Source: Pholis gunnellus (taxonomy: Eukaryota > Chordata > Actinopteri > Perciformes > Pholidae). Taken from it: DNA of 64,000 nucleotides. The notes under the pieces are model-generated. The model worked only from the letters and a program-made list of their open reading frames with translations, was not told the DNA's origin and searched no databases. The stretch covers positions 14,450,638 to 14,514,637 of the forward strand of contig OU342816.1 in the NCBI GenBank assembly GCA_910591455.2, given 5' to 3'. Positions 38,259-51,005 of this stretch are shown piece after piece (the first letter of the stretch is position 1; the number at the start of each line of letters is the position of its first letter). Made by a program: the position numbers and the translations under genes.

Positions 38259-41200
38259 GTAAGCCTAAGTCGCTTCTTCTGTCCTTTCCCTCACCACATC
38301 CTCTCACCATGTTCAAGCCTCCCAGCTTCTGTCTATTTTTAAAACGTGTTCCACTCCGCATCCAGCGCCGGTGTATTGCGTACGACCAATCCACAAGCTT
38401 CCACTTTCCGTTTCTCTCATTCTCTCACACATTTAGTTTTCCATCAGCCTCTCTCGCATTTTTTCCACAAATATATTTTTCCAAATATCATGTCGCTGCC
38501 ATTGCCGGGGACTGATGCATCCGCAGTTGCTTACCCTTGTTCTAAATAACGCTGTAGTGTCCTAGTGTGCACTGCAGTCAACCACACAGTGCTGAGACAG
38601 AAGTCTGATTCCAAAACAAAACAGCGTTTTGTCAAAATGACGAACACTTTCAAAGACACTCCTTGTAAGTAAGTCTTTTAAAGTTGTAGTCTTTGTACAG
38701 ACACTGTGCATTTATGTAGAAGACTTTTTTTTTTAGGCCAATTGCTGTATCTGCTTTTGTGTTGCTTTTCATTGCTGTGTCATTTTGATTAGCCATTAAT
38801 TACTAATTATCTCACAGGTTTCATTCCTGAGATGAATGTTGCCGTTTCTGATAAACCGTATTCATTTTTAACACAAGTCCTTTTTGGTAGCTGTAGCTAA
38901 GTTTTGTCTGTCGACAGCCAATGATGAAGTTCATGTTGACATTCTGCTCTGTTTGTTTGGACTTGCAGCAATCTGTTCATTGTGTTGCTCACAGCGTCAA
39001 TGCACTTATACATGTTGACATTGTCCTGTCCTGAGAGAAATATCTGAGAACCACACGTTCTAAGAGGTGTTATAGAAATGCAATATAGGAGTGTGCACCT
39101 CTTTTGTCTGTTGCCATCAGTAGCTTTATTAACAAAAAACACATTCATACGTCCCTCTCAGCTCCTCTGTCCATATGAATCACTGCATGTACTGCATTGA
39201 CACAAAGCAGCACATTTTCATTGATTAAAAATGACCAGTTTAAAATGTAATCTGTAATTCTAAATTCTAAATGCTGTTTTTATACACTAATTAATTCCAG
39301 TGCCTTTTACTTCTACGTCTGTTATTTTTGCTGTTAAGCTGCTATCAGTTAAACTCCTGCGTATGTTTGGTATTGGCATGTATTGGTTTGATGATCAGAA
39401 CAAATATTGGAAGCAAGTGAAATTGACCATGAGTAACACACTGTTCTCCTAAACAATATGTTCCCATACGTCCCAATACTTTTTTTAGAGAAACATATTT
39501 TTACCCGATTATGTTTGTTTTAGACGTATCACAAACACGATTCTAGTCAGTCCACGGAAGTCAAACAAACACAGGACTTGCACCAAGCAGGCTGCTATTC
39601 GCATGCAACCAAAAATTAAAGTTACCTTATCTGTAACTTCAAAAAAATAACAAACGTACTTATTTTAAGCCTAAACATCAGGTGTCACTAAAAAGGTAAT
39701 TGTGTTGCCGGAACTTTGTTGCATTATTGTTTTGTTTCAATTTACAATGTTAACAATTTGTTTAAAACTGTGACCATAATCTGGGAGAAAATGCATTTCC
39801 CCTGTAACATATATGAGAATGCAGACTAAGTGTATAGTAATGTAATGTTGTAGGAGACAGCGTTGTGAGTAGCAACACATTAAAAGGAGCAACTTGGGAA
39901 ACAGGAAGACATCTAGGATCTAATATGATCAAATATAAAACTGTGAAAATGAGTAATGAAGCCCTGTCTCTAATACAAGCCTGTTTCACACAAAGGCCTG
40001 CTTCTTTCTGCAGTTGAGGTAAATAAAAGCCATTACTGTGTTTTGGGAATTTACGGTAGATTACGTTTTGAATGATAAAAATTAACAATTAATCATAAAA
40101 ACAAACATTATTTCCCTAGTCATAATTTGCTCCCGTCGCTGCCCTCACAAGAAGATAATTGTATGCTGTAAATCAAGTCATGCTGCCTTCACTTCCCCTC
40201 TCCCCTGTCTCCCGTCTACCTAGCCTTTTAATCCAATTAGCAGGGCCAGGGACAGTTATTTATATGTACATGAATTAGAATTGAACAGTAAGACATCCTC
40301 CCCTGAGGCGGCTTGGACGGAGCCCAGTCCTTCACAGGCCGGCCTTCGGTCACAAACCTGCGCTGCTGCCGACGAGCAGTGGTGCTCTCTGCAGCTGATT
40401 GCCAACAAAGCAGCAACGGAAACTCACACCAACACGCGCTGCCAATGACAATCATCATCTCGTTTGACTTCAATGTGAAAACCCACATCAGTGCACACGT
40501 TTCATCCTCTGCGATGAAATACTTGGAAACATATTGTTTCATCTTTTCAATGTTATCTTTTCTAAAAATGTCAAGACTAAAAAAATATTGAACTCGTTCA
40601 AATTGACACACTCCAATAAGCCGTCTTCTCAGTGTTCAGGTTCGTCTTAGATGTATCTTTCTATTGCATTCCATTGCGTTGGACTGAAACTGTAGATGTG
40701 CCAAATGAGTATATAAGCTGCCAAATACGTCTCTCTTACCCTTTTGAACTATTTCCCAATGATTGCAGTACTTCAAAGTGTTGTGAATGTCACACTATTG
40801 GCAGCATAACCATTTCAAAAGGTTTTAAATACAATATGTTCGCAATCAACATTAACATTTAAAAACATGGATTTATTATTGATGCCCCTTTTAGTCCGGT
40901 CACGCAGATGTTGATGTTTACAGTTGTTTGTCTGCGGAGTTACTTAGCAAAATTCCACACGTAAAATGTATAATGGGGGATTTAAAGAACTTAATAAAAG
41001 TCCCAGACGGCTGCTTTTGGCTTAAATCGAAATCAAACAAGTATTATTAGCTTTTGAATAATCTTTATTTATTGTCACTTTAGAATAAAAGTCCTAATTG
41101 TGTGTTCTCTAAGTCTACAATAAATAAAACTGAAATAGAAAGTAATAAACAACACGATAGAGATCAATTGAGACAAAACCCAAAGATAAAAACGCAACAT

Positions 41201-42086
41201 TTCCAAGGCACTTTATGAATGTGAAGCCAAAGTCAGACTTGCATCTCACATGTGATGAGAGTAAAATAATTGTGTTTTTCACAATTATTATTCTCATAAT
41301 TCTCATGCTTATCTACCCATTCAGTGAGCCCTTGTGACCTGTGTGTAAGCATCTACATTCACTTTGTATCCCCACTCATTTATTCAGTCACCCTTTATAT
41401 TCTCTCTGTATTGTCATTTTTTTCACAAGTGTGATTTAATGTCATTTTACATGAACTGTGAATACTACAGGCTCCACAAACGAGTCCTAGAGGTGCCTCC
41501 AGCTGTTCATTTTGTGTATGATAATTGTTAAATCATCTTCAAGCAATCGAGTCAACACATGGAAACTACACTGACCAGCTGATCATTCTCTAGAAACAAG
41601 GTCCAAAACTGTTCAAGTTTACCTCAAAATCTAAAATGCACACTTCCCTCCGACCTGTTCTGCCATGTATCAGTCTAGATTGTTTTGGTGTGGGTTGCCA
41701 GGTGTTGGAGATACTGGCTGTACAGATGTCTGCCTTCTCTCGAATATTATAGAACCAGATGGCACTCGGCAAACTTCGGTTCTGAAAAGTGAAGCAAATG
41801 CTTTCATCTTAGAACTTTAAAACATTTCACTGTGTGTTTACACTTCATGAAAGTCAATTGTTGCATTTTAGATGCATAACATTGTCTTATTAAGCATTTG
41901 GTTGTATTTAGCTTCACCATCTCTTGTTAATTCTAGTTGCAGAAAAACAGGATGGTGATGGATTATTTTAATGATTATTATTATTATTATTATTATTATA
42001 GTGGTGGCAGTTATAGTAGTAGTAGGATCACCTGAGCATTAAATATATATATTAGCCAGATTTAGAAACGGGTTATGTCCTTTACA
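38259..42086. other. Intronic sequence, no gene recognised
   Basis: It begins with the GTAAGC donor of the candidate microexon and a C/T-rich 60-bp stretch. The rest is plain apart from an (ATT)9 run at 41974-42000. Confidence 0.5.
41974..42000. repeat. (ATT)9 microsatellite
   Basis: A perfect trinucleotide run. Confidence 0.97.
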
Positions 42087-42345
42087 CTAACCCTTCCTGT
42101 CGGATGGATTGTTACACAACCATCTGAAAAGCAGTGATTGGAAACTATTTGGAAAAGGGCAGGAGCTTTCAAAAAATACATGGCAGGTGATTGGATGAAC
42201 CATCTGTCAATCGAACTCTTTTCAAAGCAGTCGGGAGAAGAGCGAAAAAGATCTTTTCCATCCAGATAAGCCTTCAGTGCCGTCTTTTGCTCTTCTTTCA
42301 TTGAATAAATCCTCTCCAGTTCTGGTATAACTGATGCCATTGCAG
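42087..42345 (-). pseudogene. RecQ-helicase-derived transposon fragment, copy 1
   Basis: The minus strand encodes ASVIPELERIYSMKEEQ, then KTALKAYLDGKDLF, then a corrupted Walker A region (SSPDCFEKS in place of LPTGFGKS). Many fish genomes carry mobile elements with a RecQ-like helicase that has this entry motif. After the motif the frame jumps to IDRWFIQSPA, so the helicase body is missing. A second copy with the same junction lies at 61400-61660 on the + strand. Both share GACAGATGGTTCATCCAATCAC and a tail with TGTGTAACAA-CCATC-GAC. This is therefore a non-autonomous repeat and not a host gene. Confidence 0.65.
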
Positions 42346-42820
42346 CATCTACATCTTAGAAGCCGCCGTTGTTGTTTTTAACACCCATTCGCCACATTTT
42401 GTTGTTTCGCACACACCTAGGCCACGCCCATAGGTGGCATTAGCGCCTCACAGGATGCTGATTAGTCACTGGCTTGCCAGACAAGATACGCATTACTTGA
42501 AGCCTGACACGATGGATTTTGGTGCGGTGTGTGTGATCGCGTGACGTCGTGAGAATCCAGCTCATGTGCAAGGTTATAACTTCACTTGAGTAAACCAGTT
42601 CCAAAAATGGACCATACTTGGAAGGAAAAAGAAAATGGAGACAGTGCTTCCTTCGTGTGACCTGCCATAACAGACAAGACGTCTCTCCTTCTGCGTGGGT
42701 GACTTGTGTGCTTGCTGTGTATGCCAATCAATAGAATGGAAGACGTGAGATGATGGAGGTTGGCTGAGGGACGCAGCAGTTAAACACAAGGAGTCTTATC
42801 CATGTGTGCACAGAGAGAGG

Positions 42821-42856
42821 CGCGCGCGCACACACACAAACACACACACACACACA
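42821..42856. repeat. (CG)5-(CA)n compound microsatellite
   Basis: CGCGCGCGCACACACACAAA is followed by CACA units. The alternating purine-pyrimidine strand is a Z-DNA-prone type. Confidence 0.93.
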
Positions 42857-43627
42857 AGCAAACGCACGCAGAGTACAGCTCAGATTAATGACTAAATCAA
42901 TCACACGGATACAGTGTTTGCTTGTCATCCTGTATGCTTTTCTTTTATAACACAGGTTCAATTTCCCAGGCTACTGAAGCTCTATCAGCCTTTCCTTCGA
43001 ATATGTATTCAGCAAGGTCATCTCTCACTGCACCAAGAAAATGTGCCAACCGCAGGATGTGTCTTTGCTATTGCAATGTCAATAGTCCCCAGTCCAATGC
43101 ATTGCAATCTACATTTGTCAATACATGTGCCACTTAGAGCCACACCGTGAGCTGAGGATGCAGCTCGTTTATTAGCGAGACCTTGTTTTGACTCCTGCTC
43201 ACTCGTAGATTTATGCAGGTAACGACAGATTCTTTTTTTAAAATCCTATTGAAGCTCTCCAGTAATGAAATAGATAAATAAATAATAATAATAAAGTGCT
43301 ACGTGATTTTTTACTACTAAAACTGGTCGGGGTCAATATTTTGCTGTTTGTCAGTTTCTAATTTAGCAATGCAAAAATGTGTCAATCAAAAGCTCCAATA
43401 GATTCTACAATCAATAAAATCCAGAAGATGAGAAAGCTGCAAGCTATAAAATGATATGATTGTAATTACACTTTACTGGGAGCAGAGAGGTTGGACTCCC
43501 TGCTCTTGTCAGTGATGAGGGTATACGCTCTGTCTGCTGAACTATAAAGACAAAGTTGGAGGATATTATGAGAGTGCAAAAGGGCAAGTGTTTAGATGTA
43601 GAGTTTTCATTAATATAAATAAGGCTT

Positions 43628-43740
43628 TTCTCAGTGTCAACAAATTCCATAAAAAGACCAAAACCAACATCTGTCTGAGAGCCAACATCTCTCAATACTT
43701 TCCAAGTAATGCAGACAAGGTATAATGATTGGATGTTGAA
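43628..43740. repeat. Fish repeat fragment related to the 33150 MITE
   Basis: CAACAAATTCCATAAAAAGACCAAAACCAACATCTG aligns with CAGCAAATCTGTTGAAAAGACCATAACCAACAACG at 33189-33223. It is followed by CCAACATCTCTCAATACTTTCCAAGTAATGCAGACAAG. The MITE's terminal repeats are not seen here. Confidence 0.5.
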
Positions 43741-44680
43741 AGCAATTTCCGTGAGTACCTGCGACTTCAGTGTGTTACGCAATTATGTTATGGCGTGTTG
43801 CTCGGGACCCAACGAAGTGCAGCGTTGACAGTGAAGTTCTTTGTATAAGCGGTTCTCATGAAAGCTGCAAGCAGCAACACCACAGGCCAAGCATGGGCCC
43901 CGGGCACTAATGCTTCTGAAGAGAGGAAGTAAATAAGAGAAAGTGTACAGATTTCTCCTCAAGGCTGTCTGAGGCGATGCTTGTGTCAAGTGAAAAAGGA
44001 AGATGATTAATTATGCTTGAATTAAATCAGGTTATAGGGGTTGTTAATCATAGTTTTGGATAATTTAACATCGAGCTTGATACATACAGTATGGGGTAGT
44101 ATTAAATATTCATTCTTTGATTAGCAAACGTAATAATATGTAATTTCTCAATAGAGGGTCGCACGCAGTCATTTTTATAATGATGGAATTATTTGTCCTA
44201 ATTAAATCGTCAGGAAATAATAAACGACTGTGTGCAGCCTTCACTTCGCCGGTATCCAGCAGCCAATCGGAGTGCAGCAGTCATTCATATGAAGTCATCT
44301 CTGTCTGACAAGAGAGTCCGAAGAACTTTTTGTTATCTTAAGTAAGTCGATAAAAATGTCAGGGACGCTATTAGAATGTTCCTACCTTTTTCCAAAAGAA
44401 GTCAAAGTTCACCAGCAATAGAATCAGGCTGAAATATGTTCACTACAGTACACTGTAATTATACACTGATAATATTACTATATCACTGACATTTGCACAG
44501 TATTCTACCACTGACTTGTAGAGTGTTTTTCGGCACCTAACTAAGAAATGAGTGTTCATATATATGTGAGATTCCTATTTTAGCAGAACGGTAACATTAT
44601 GGCCACTGTGTTTCCAGGAGAAGTGGAACTAGAGCAAAGAAAGGCCCCAAGAGAAACACAAGTTTAAGTAAATGTGCTGT

Positions 44681-45070
44681 ACCAACACATTCTCACTTAC
44701 AACTTATCAAATACCGAGGCTTCGTCAGTGGACGTGTCAGGATACGCCCGTCACTTGTCTCTTCGAGATAAACTTCTGTCTTCACAGGGCTAGGGTTAGG
44801 AAAGGATCAGTTCTTGACATTTACTTGACTGACTTAACGACGGTGACTGGGTGATACTACGTCAGTTGCTCTGAGCATCTAATAATGACACGGGTGGGTT
44901 TACAGTTAGTTGAGAGCCCAGTGTGTCACATAAAGACGCTAAAGGGCGCCTCCGTGCGTCAGTATCAGACACCGAGGGCCACTGACCAAAGTGGCGGTAT
45001 TTTACGAGTCGGGAGTGAGAACGGGTTGACTGTTCATAGAAAAGGGCAGCGAACCAAACCGTTATTGATG
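44681..45070. repeat. Possible interspersed repeat, family unknown
   Basis: The text from CCAACACATTCTCACTTACAAC through CTAAAGGGCGCCTCCGTGCG is richer in GC and CpG than its surroundings and resembles a repeat I have seen in other fish. No inverted ends or duplication support it. Confidence 0.25.
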
Positions 45071-47947
45071 GAGTATTGACTGTTTCTCACAGCTGCCTGC
45101 CAGGAACTATGGACAAAATCAGAAAACCCAACAGACTTCATCCCGATGTGTCTCAAACTGCAGCTTTTTAGAGCTGCTGAATCACCATTGCTTCAAATGG
45201 ACGTGAATACAATTATTATAATATTTACATTTAATGTGAATGGGGTCCATCATTGTGCTGACCCTGCAAAGAATTATCACAGATATTTGCAGCTCTACGG
45301 TACTTTTAAGCCTCTTTTAGGTCAATGTTTTAGTAACATCCCATAGTAAGTTCTTAGTGCACTAATGTTGGTAGATTTTGATGGCACTGTTCCGGACCTC
45401 TGGCTTTATTGTTTATTCCTAAGTGGACCTTTAATAAATAATAGCCCAGAGCCTATTATGTTGCAGATGTTTATCCACATGTTGGATTCTGAATACCACA
45501 GTTCCTTTGATTTGCATATCAAAAGTCTTACGATAGCCGAAAACCTCTGTAACTGCAGTTACAGCTGGCGGTGTACTTATTTTAGTCAACAGGCATAACA
45601 GCGTCTAGATAAGTGTTTCAAGAGGGCATGTTTTCAACGAGCAGCACGCCCACTGACATTCTTCCCTCCATCATTAACATTGTCTCCTGAGACTGCCAAA
45701 TGTCATTTTTTAAAGTTCATATTTTGCCAATCTGTAGTAGTACTAGAAGTGTATTATAGAGTTTGCATTTATCCTGGTTAAAAGTTTCATATTTATTGAT
45801 ATATACAAACGCAACTGCCATGTGGTCTCTTGCCAACATGAGTGTTTAATCTGTAATAATGCTCTACTGTTGTATTATTAACCCTTAACTACATGTTTAA
45901 GTATTGACACCAAAACTAGAGAAACAACACGCTATGCTGCTTCTCTTTATAGTACTGTATGGTCAGAGCCATGAAGCATGCACGGCATAAGGGGGCTAGA
46001 TGAGCTGAAGGTTTGCTAGTCAAGTACATTTTTATATATACAGTATTTGTGCTTTTTCAATATCACAAATCACAAATTTGCCTCAAGGGGCTTAACATTC
46101 TGAGAGCAGACTTGTCAAACTTTTTGCTTTCACTTCAATTTCTCGGTCTTAGTCCATCACAGTCACTCGTTATCCATGTTAGATTAAATTATAAATGATC
46201 GTGAACCAATGTTTAATCCCTAGATTATACTTCTCATTTTAGTTATGAATTGTTAAGTACAGTGTGTTCATTTGTGACAAGTAACCCAAGCAGCGGGTAA
46301 GTTGTCACACCATGCATGCTAAATTGTTACGTTATATTTTTCAATAAATAGGAACATGTAAAGTAGAGGCTTTCCATACGCATTATGCATTTAAAAGTCT
46401 GAATCATTTAGACAGATGTTCGAATACCAAAAAAAAACCTTTGTAAGTTAAAAAATAAACAAATAGGCTACCATGGGCAAGACAGAATAAGATACACGCA
46501 GACCAAACCACACTCTTTCTAGAAAAAGTGTAAATGAATAACAAATGACATGTTTCCGTTCCAATTCAAAACGTAATGCAACATGAATGAACCAAACTGA
46601 CCAGCTCACCATTGTTTAAATGTTGCCCCACTGACATTTGCTACATTGCCTAATCTGAGTCATCAGCAGAGAAAACATTCTGACACAAATGAACTGCGAA
46701 GTCTGGAGCACGAGCCTCATGTGGCCATTTCTTGCATCTGATATACTTTCAACCAAATTATCACATGTGACGAGTTGCCCTGAACGCACTGAGACAACTT
46801 GCCCCCGAGTGACGTGTGTGCTACCGCTAGCTATACCACAAGATAGCTTCAGTACAGGACTTCTTCTTCTCTATTCTGTGCAAAATTAATATAATTAAAC
46901 TTGAATACTTATCAAAGTTTTATCACATAAATAATGCAGTTTTTTAAAAAAGAAAATGAAAATTGCTCTCACGTCAGCTTACAGTGATCTATACTGCGTG
47001 TCAAGAGCAAAATGAACAAACTTCAGGATGGTGAATGAGCACATGCAACTGATTTATTGTAGATTGCGCCCTCAGGTGTACAGCATCCAACACCCTCTGT
47101 CCTTTGAGACACGTTTCAGATGTGGAAAAAACAACTCCCAATAGCCCTGTAATGGGGATGAATGGAAAGAACCTCACCAAGAGCAACAGAAGAGGGATTC
47201 CCCACTCATGATGGATAGATGTAAAATAAAATGACAGTATAGATACTCCATATGACGAAAATGACGTAGAATTTGGAATGGATCCGGAAGGATGTGGGCA
47301 GCTTCAAGGTGTCGAGCCATGTGACTTCCTCTCCTCTCCACCCCCTCATGCAGAATTGCACCGAATCATGTTTCTATCATGTCGCACACAGCGAATTAGT
47401 ATCCGAGTGCACAGAGGAAAAAAAGACCACGTCATTTGCTGTAGCTTCTACACCAAAAAGAAAAAAAAGTCCTTACTGTGCTTGACCGGGGAAAAGCTTT
47501 ACATTTGTAGCAGCAGCAGGGAAATGTGCAGTTGGCACAAGCAGTATCCAAAATACAGCTGTCGGAGAGCGGATCAGTAAAGAGAGAGGCTGCACTGTGC
47601 TGTGTTAGATGAAATGTACTGTAAGAAAAAGTGCGTGGGCGTTACACAGGAGCTACAGAAGAGTGCAAGCTGGGAATGAAGAAAAAATGTCTGTGGACTT
47701 TTGACTAAGGCCAACCTCAAAATCCCTCCTCTTATATACCACGGCTTTTTCATGGCTGTGTCCCAAATTGTGGGCAGCCTCTAAAGCGTAATCCACACTG
47801 GCACGGAGTCTACTTTTTGTCCGTTGCATTTCTAATATTCGTCAGTTTGGTAAAGTCAGTTTGTCAGCCTTGCTCTAAGCTTCGGATCAGTGCTTCATTA
47901 GTGTTGAAACGCTTCTGACATCTCCAGTCTGGTGTGAATGCGAGGTA

Positions 47948-48248
47948 CAGTCTATACAAGTGTGCCTCCTCCCCAAAGGAGATGGTCGAACCTCACAGAT
48001 GTTACACACAGTGCACTCCTCATCGACTCATGGAGTCAAAAATGTCCAATTATATCACCAAGTGGATGCCTGCAAACTGTCAACACCGCGTTGATACAAA
48101 TAGTAAACTCAGTGTCCATGTACAGTACGAAGTTAATGGTAAAAGCATCCATATAACTTCCATTTATCTCCAATAAACTGATTGATTAGTGACATATCTG
48201 CAGCTACCAAGCTAAAAAGATGTTAACATATGTATGTATATACAGTGT
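47948..48248. repeat. 301-bp direct duplication, copy 1
   Basis: It is identical to 49299-49599 except at three bases, with no gaps. Flanks on both sides are unrelated. The segment runs from CAGTCTATACAAG to GTATATACAGTGT. The two overlapping 60-80-residue ORFs in it have no recognisable domain. Confidence 0.95.
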
Positions 48249-49003
48249 GTATATATATATATAAATAAATACATGCATAATTACAAATATTCAAGTGACT
48301 GAAAGGACAGAACAAATATCACACATTTCTTTTTTTTTCAACCCATTTGAATTATACAACTGAACTGAATTTCTTCAATAGCATTTTCAAGTAATCACAC
48401 ATCTTATTAGTCATATCTTTGCGTCACAAGATGGATGTCAGGTGCTGTTTGTTTCACAGATATATTGCACTGCTGGGCTAACTCTCAGACAGACACCTTC
48501 GTCATCAGTTGTTTGTCACCTGTCGTTGCCCCAGAGGAGTAAACCTGCTTCGCCCCGCATGTGTCAGGAGATGATGGTGAGATTACCCCCTCACTGCCTT
48601 TGTCACGCTGTTCTGCAGCTGCCTGACTCAACATAATATCCACACGACTCGCTACACTTTTAAAAGGGTCGAGTCGGGATGCACAGTACCCCCTACAAGA
48701 GTTTTCCCACCTGCGCTCCTTGTTTTTCTTCAGTCGGAGCATTGTGTGCACTTATCAAAGAGGTGAATGCCTCACGTGCTACTGTGAAGAATACTTCCAT
48801 GACTTCATTTCAGTTCCGTACGTTGGAGCCGGACTTTTCTCACCTGTGAAATGAGCCCCGTTCTTAAGGAAAAGAATTAAAGTGCCCGGATCCATTACAG
48901 ATTTTATAATCTGCCCGAAACATACCAAGCAGTTGGGCTAAATGATCTTGCTGAAATTCATATACCATTTGATGTGCCATTAAAAGTATTGATAAATGAC
49001 TCA
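48249..49003. other. Spacer between the duplicate copies
   Basis: It begins with a short (TA)n run directly at the end of copy 1. No gene or repeat family is recognised. Confidence 0.5.
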
Positions 49004-49288
49004 TAAACCTTTAAGAAGTCTTACATAAAACATCTATAAACATTACTGTAGATAGATGAACAGATATATGTAACACTTTATTTGGTTTGTAAACTGTAAA
49101 TTGCTTGGATAGCTTTCATAAAGTTGGATCTGATGTTTGTAATACCTCATTAAATAAAGAAAGTAAAGCACATATACACATTGTTGAGATAGATAGTTGA
49201 TGCTTTGTCAATGATTAATGATTGGTTTCTGGTCCATCTGTCTCTGTCATGTTTATAGATGTTTTACCAACAATTTCTTAAAGGTTTA
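49004..49288. mobile_element. Fold-back element with 40-bp imperfect inverted repeats
   Basis: Arms 49004-49043 and 49249-49288 are reverse complements at 34 of 40 positions. The shared ends are TAAACCTTTAAGAA and AACATCTATAAACAT, around a loop of about 205 bp. TGTAACACTTTATTTGG, a motif seen at the ends of several fish MITEs, lies in the loop at about 49069. The right arm stops 10 bp before duplicate copy 2. Confidence 0.65.
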
Positions 49289-49298
49289 CAAATCATAT

Positions 49299-49599
49299 CA
49301 GTCTATACAAGTGTGCCTCCTCCCCAAAGGAGATGGTCGAACCTCACAGATGTTACACACAGTGCACTCCTCATCGACTCATGGAGTCAAAAATGTCCAA
49401 TTATATCACCAAGTGGATGCCTGCAAACTGTCAACACCGTGTTGATACAAATAGTAAACTCAGTGTCCATGTACAGTACGAAGTTAATGGTAAAAGCATC
49501 CATATAACTTCCATTTATATCCAATAAACCGATTGATTAGTGACATATCTGCAGCTACCAAGCTAAAAAGATGTTAACATATGTATGTATATACAGTGT
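49299..49599. repeat. 301-bp direct duplication, copy 2
   Basis: It is the same orientation as copy 1, 1351 bp away, with three substitutions. Two fall in the last third (CTCC to ATCC and AACTG to AACCG). One falls in ACACCGCG to ACACCGTG. Confidence 0.95.
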
Positions 49600-50110
49600 A
49601 AACACTTAATATGGTACAACAGATGTCATAATGTATGGAACAATACACTGTTATACTGTGATCGGAATGTGATTATCATCTCTTATCAGCTGATAAAATA
49701 TATAATTTATAAACTAATTACTTTCATATTAAACTATTGATAAAATAACAACTAATTATAGCATTATCAATGATAAGTAAACATTATTGATTCTGATTTC
49801 ATTTTTGGTTAACAGAGAAATAACAATTAAAGTTTAATTAACTACCTATTTATTGAGGATGGTTATTGTGAAGTGCTTTCCTCTCTGAACTTGTTTGATA
49901 TTTGTGAGTTGAAGACAGGTTGATGCTCAAAGGAGACACTAATGAATCTTGATATGGTAGAGGACAGAAGGATGCTGCAGTGCCCTCTACCTCCCTCCCC
50001 TGTTCTCTAATTCTCTCCCTCTCCCTCTCTCTCCCTCCTTCACTGCCCCATTCGACCCGGGTAAAAGCTCTCAGCTCACTTTTGTTTATCTGGCAAGTGA
50101 TGTAGAAGCA

Positions 50111-50129
50111 CCCCCCCCCCCCCCCCCCC
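50111..50129. repeat. Poly-C tract (19)
   Basis: An uninterrupted run of C within a C/T-rich block. Confidence 0.95.
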
Positions 50130-50954
50130 ACCCCTCTTCTCAAAGCTCTCCCGCTCTCTCTTTCTTCCCTGAAAGATATTTCCAAATGAGTGAGCCCAGA
50201 CCACAGCTGCCTCTCTGACGCATTAATCACTTGGCGGCCGCCCCCTCCACTCTTACGTACACACACTGCGCTCACAGACACACTAACTCATGGATAACCT
50301 GGTTTGACTCGCACAAGTAAAGGCGTGCACCGCCACTGTGTAGTCTAAGCACATGTCAAAGCACACAATTTGAGCAGGTAGAGAGAGAGAGAGAGTGAGA
50401 GAACTCCGCAGGATGATACACGCTCACACGAAGCATCCGCCCACCGCTCAAGTGATCTTGACTCTTTATGCTACACCAACTCCCCTTCTCTCCATCCAGC
50501 CAAGGCTCCCACATGACCCTCCATTTTCCTCATCATTAGCGACACCAGCCAGCAGCCGCATTCCATCCGTCCCTCCCTCCTACCCTTCCTGCCTCCCTCG
50601 CCGCTCCTCTGTTTACTTCTCGATCTCTTTATTTGAATCCGGGCACAATACCTCCCCCCCTCTGTCTCCTCCTGAGCAAAGAGGCGGGAGGACAGTGAGG
50701 TGGAGAGAGGAAGAGAAGGGAGGAAAGCCTGCTTTAGATGTTAATTTGTAGGAGATCATATGTAAAGTGATGCACCTGGTTTATGTAACTGCCCTGTTGA
50801 GTGGAGATGAGTGGAGGACGTTATACATCCTGACGGCGAAACATAGCTTGATAAGGTCAAGTCATCATATCAGGACTAATGACATTAACTTTCTGAAACA
50901 CTTATATACACTAATATATATATATACACATTATTGCAGCTGTAAGTGTTTCTG

Positions 50955-51002
<48 letters not shown>
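50955..51002. repeat. (GA)n microsatellite
   Basis: About 24 GA units with one AA interruption near 50971. Confidence 0.97.

Positions 51003-51005
<3 letters not shown>

Larger units (their letters stand above)
42346..47947. other. Intronic sequence, no gene recognised
   Basis: A compound (CG)n(CA)n tract lies at 42821-42856. The core shared with the 33150 MITE lies at about 43628-43740. A possible repeat at 44681-45070 has text that reminds me of a fish repeat, but no ends are visible. The rest is plain. Confidence 0.45.

Noticed and set aside
47934..48176. 80- and 72-residue overlapping ORFs in the duplicated block
   Set aside because: No recognisable domain; duplication of the DNA alone explains why both copies show the same ORFs.
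49850..50281. 143-residue ORF on the minus strand
   Set aside because: It runs through poly-C and CT-rich low complexity (Gly and Arg/Glu runs) and matches no domain.
50395..50751. 118-residue ORF in a GC-richer stretch, considered as cadm1 exon 1
   Set aside because: No hydrophobic signal peptide and no phase-1 donor at its end; composition is C/T-rich low complexity.
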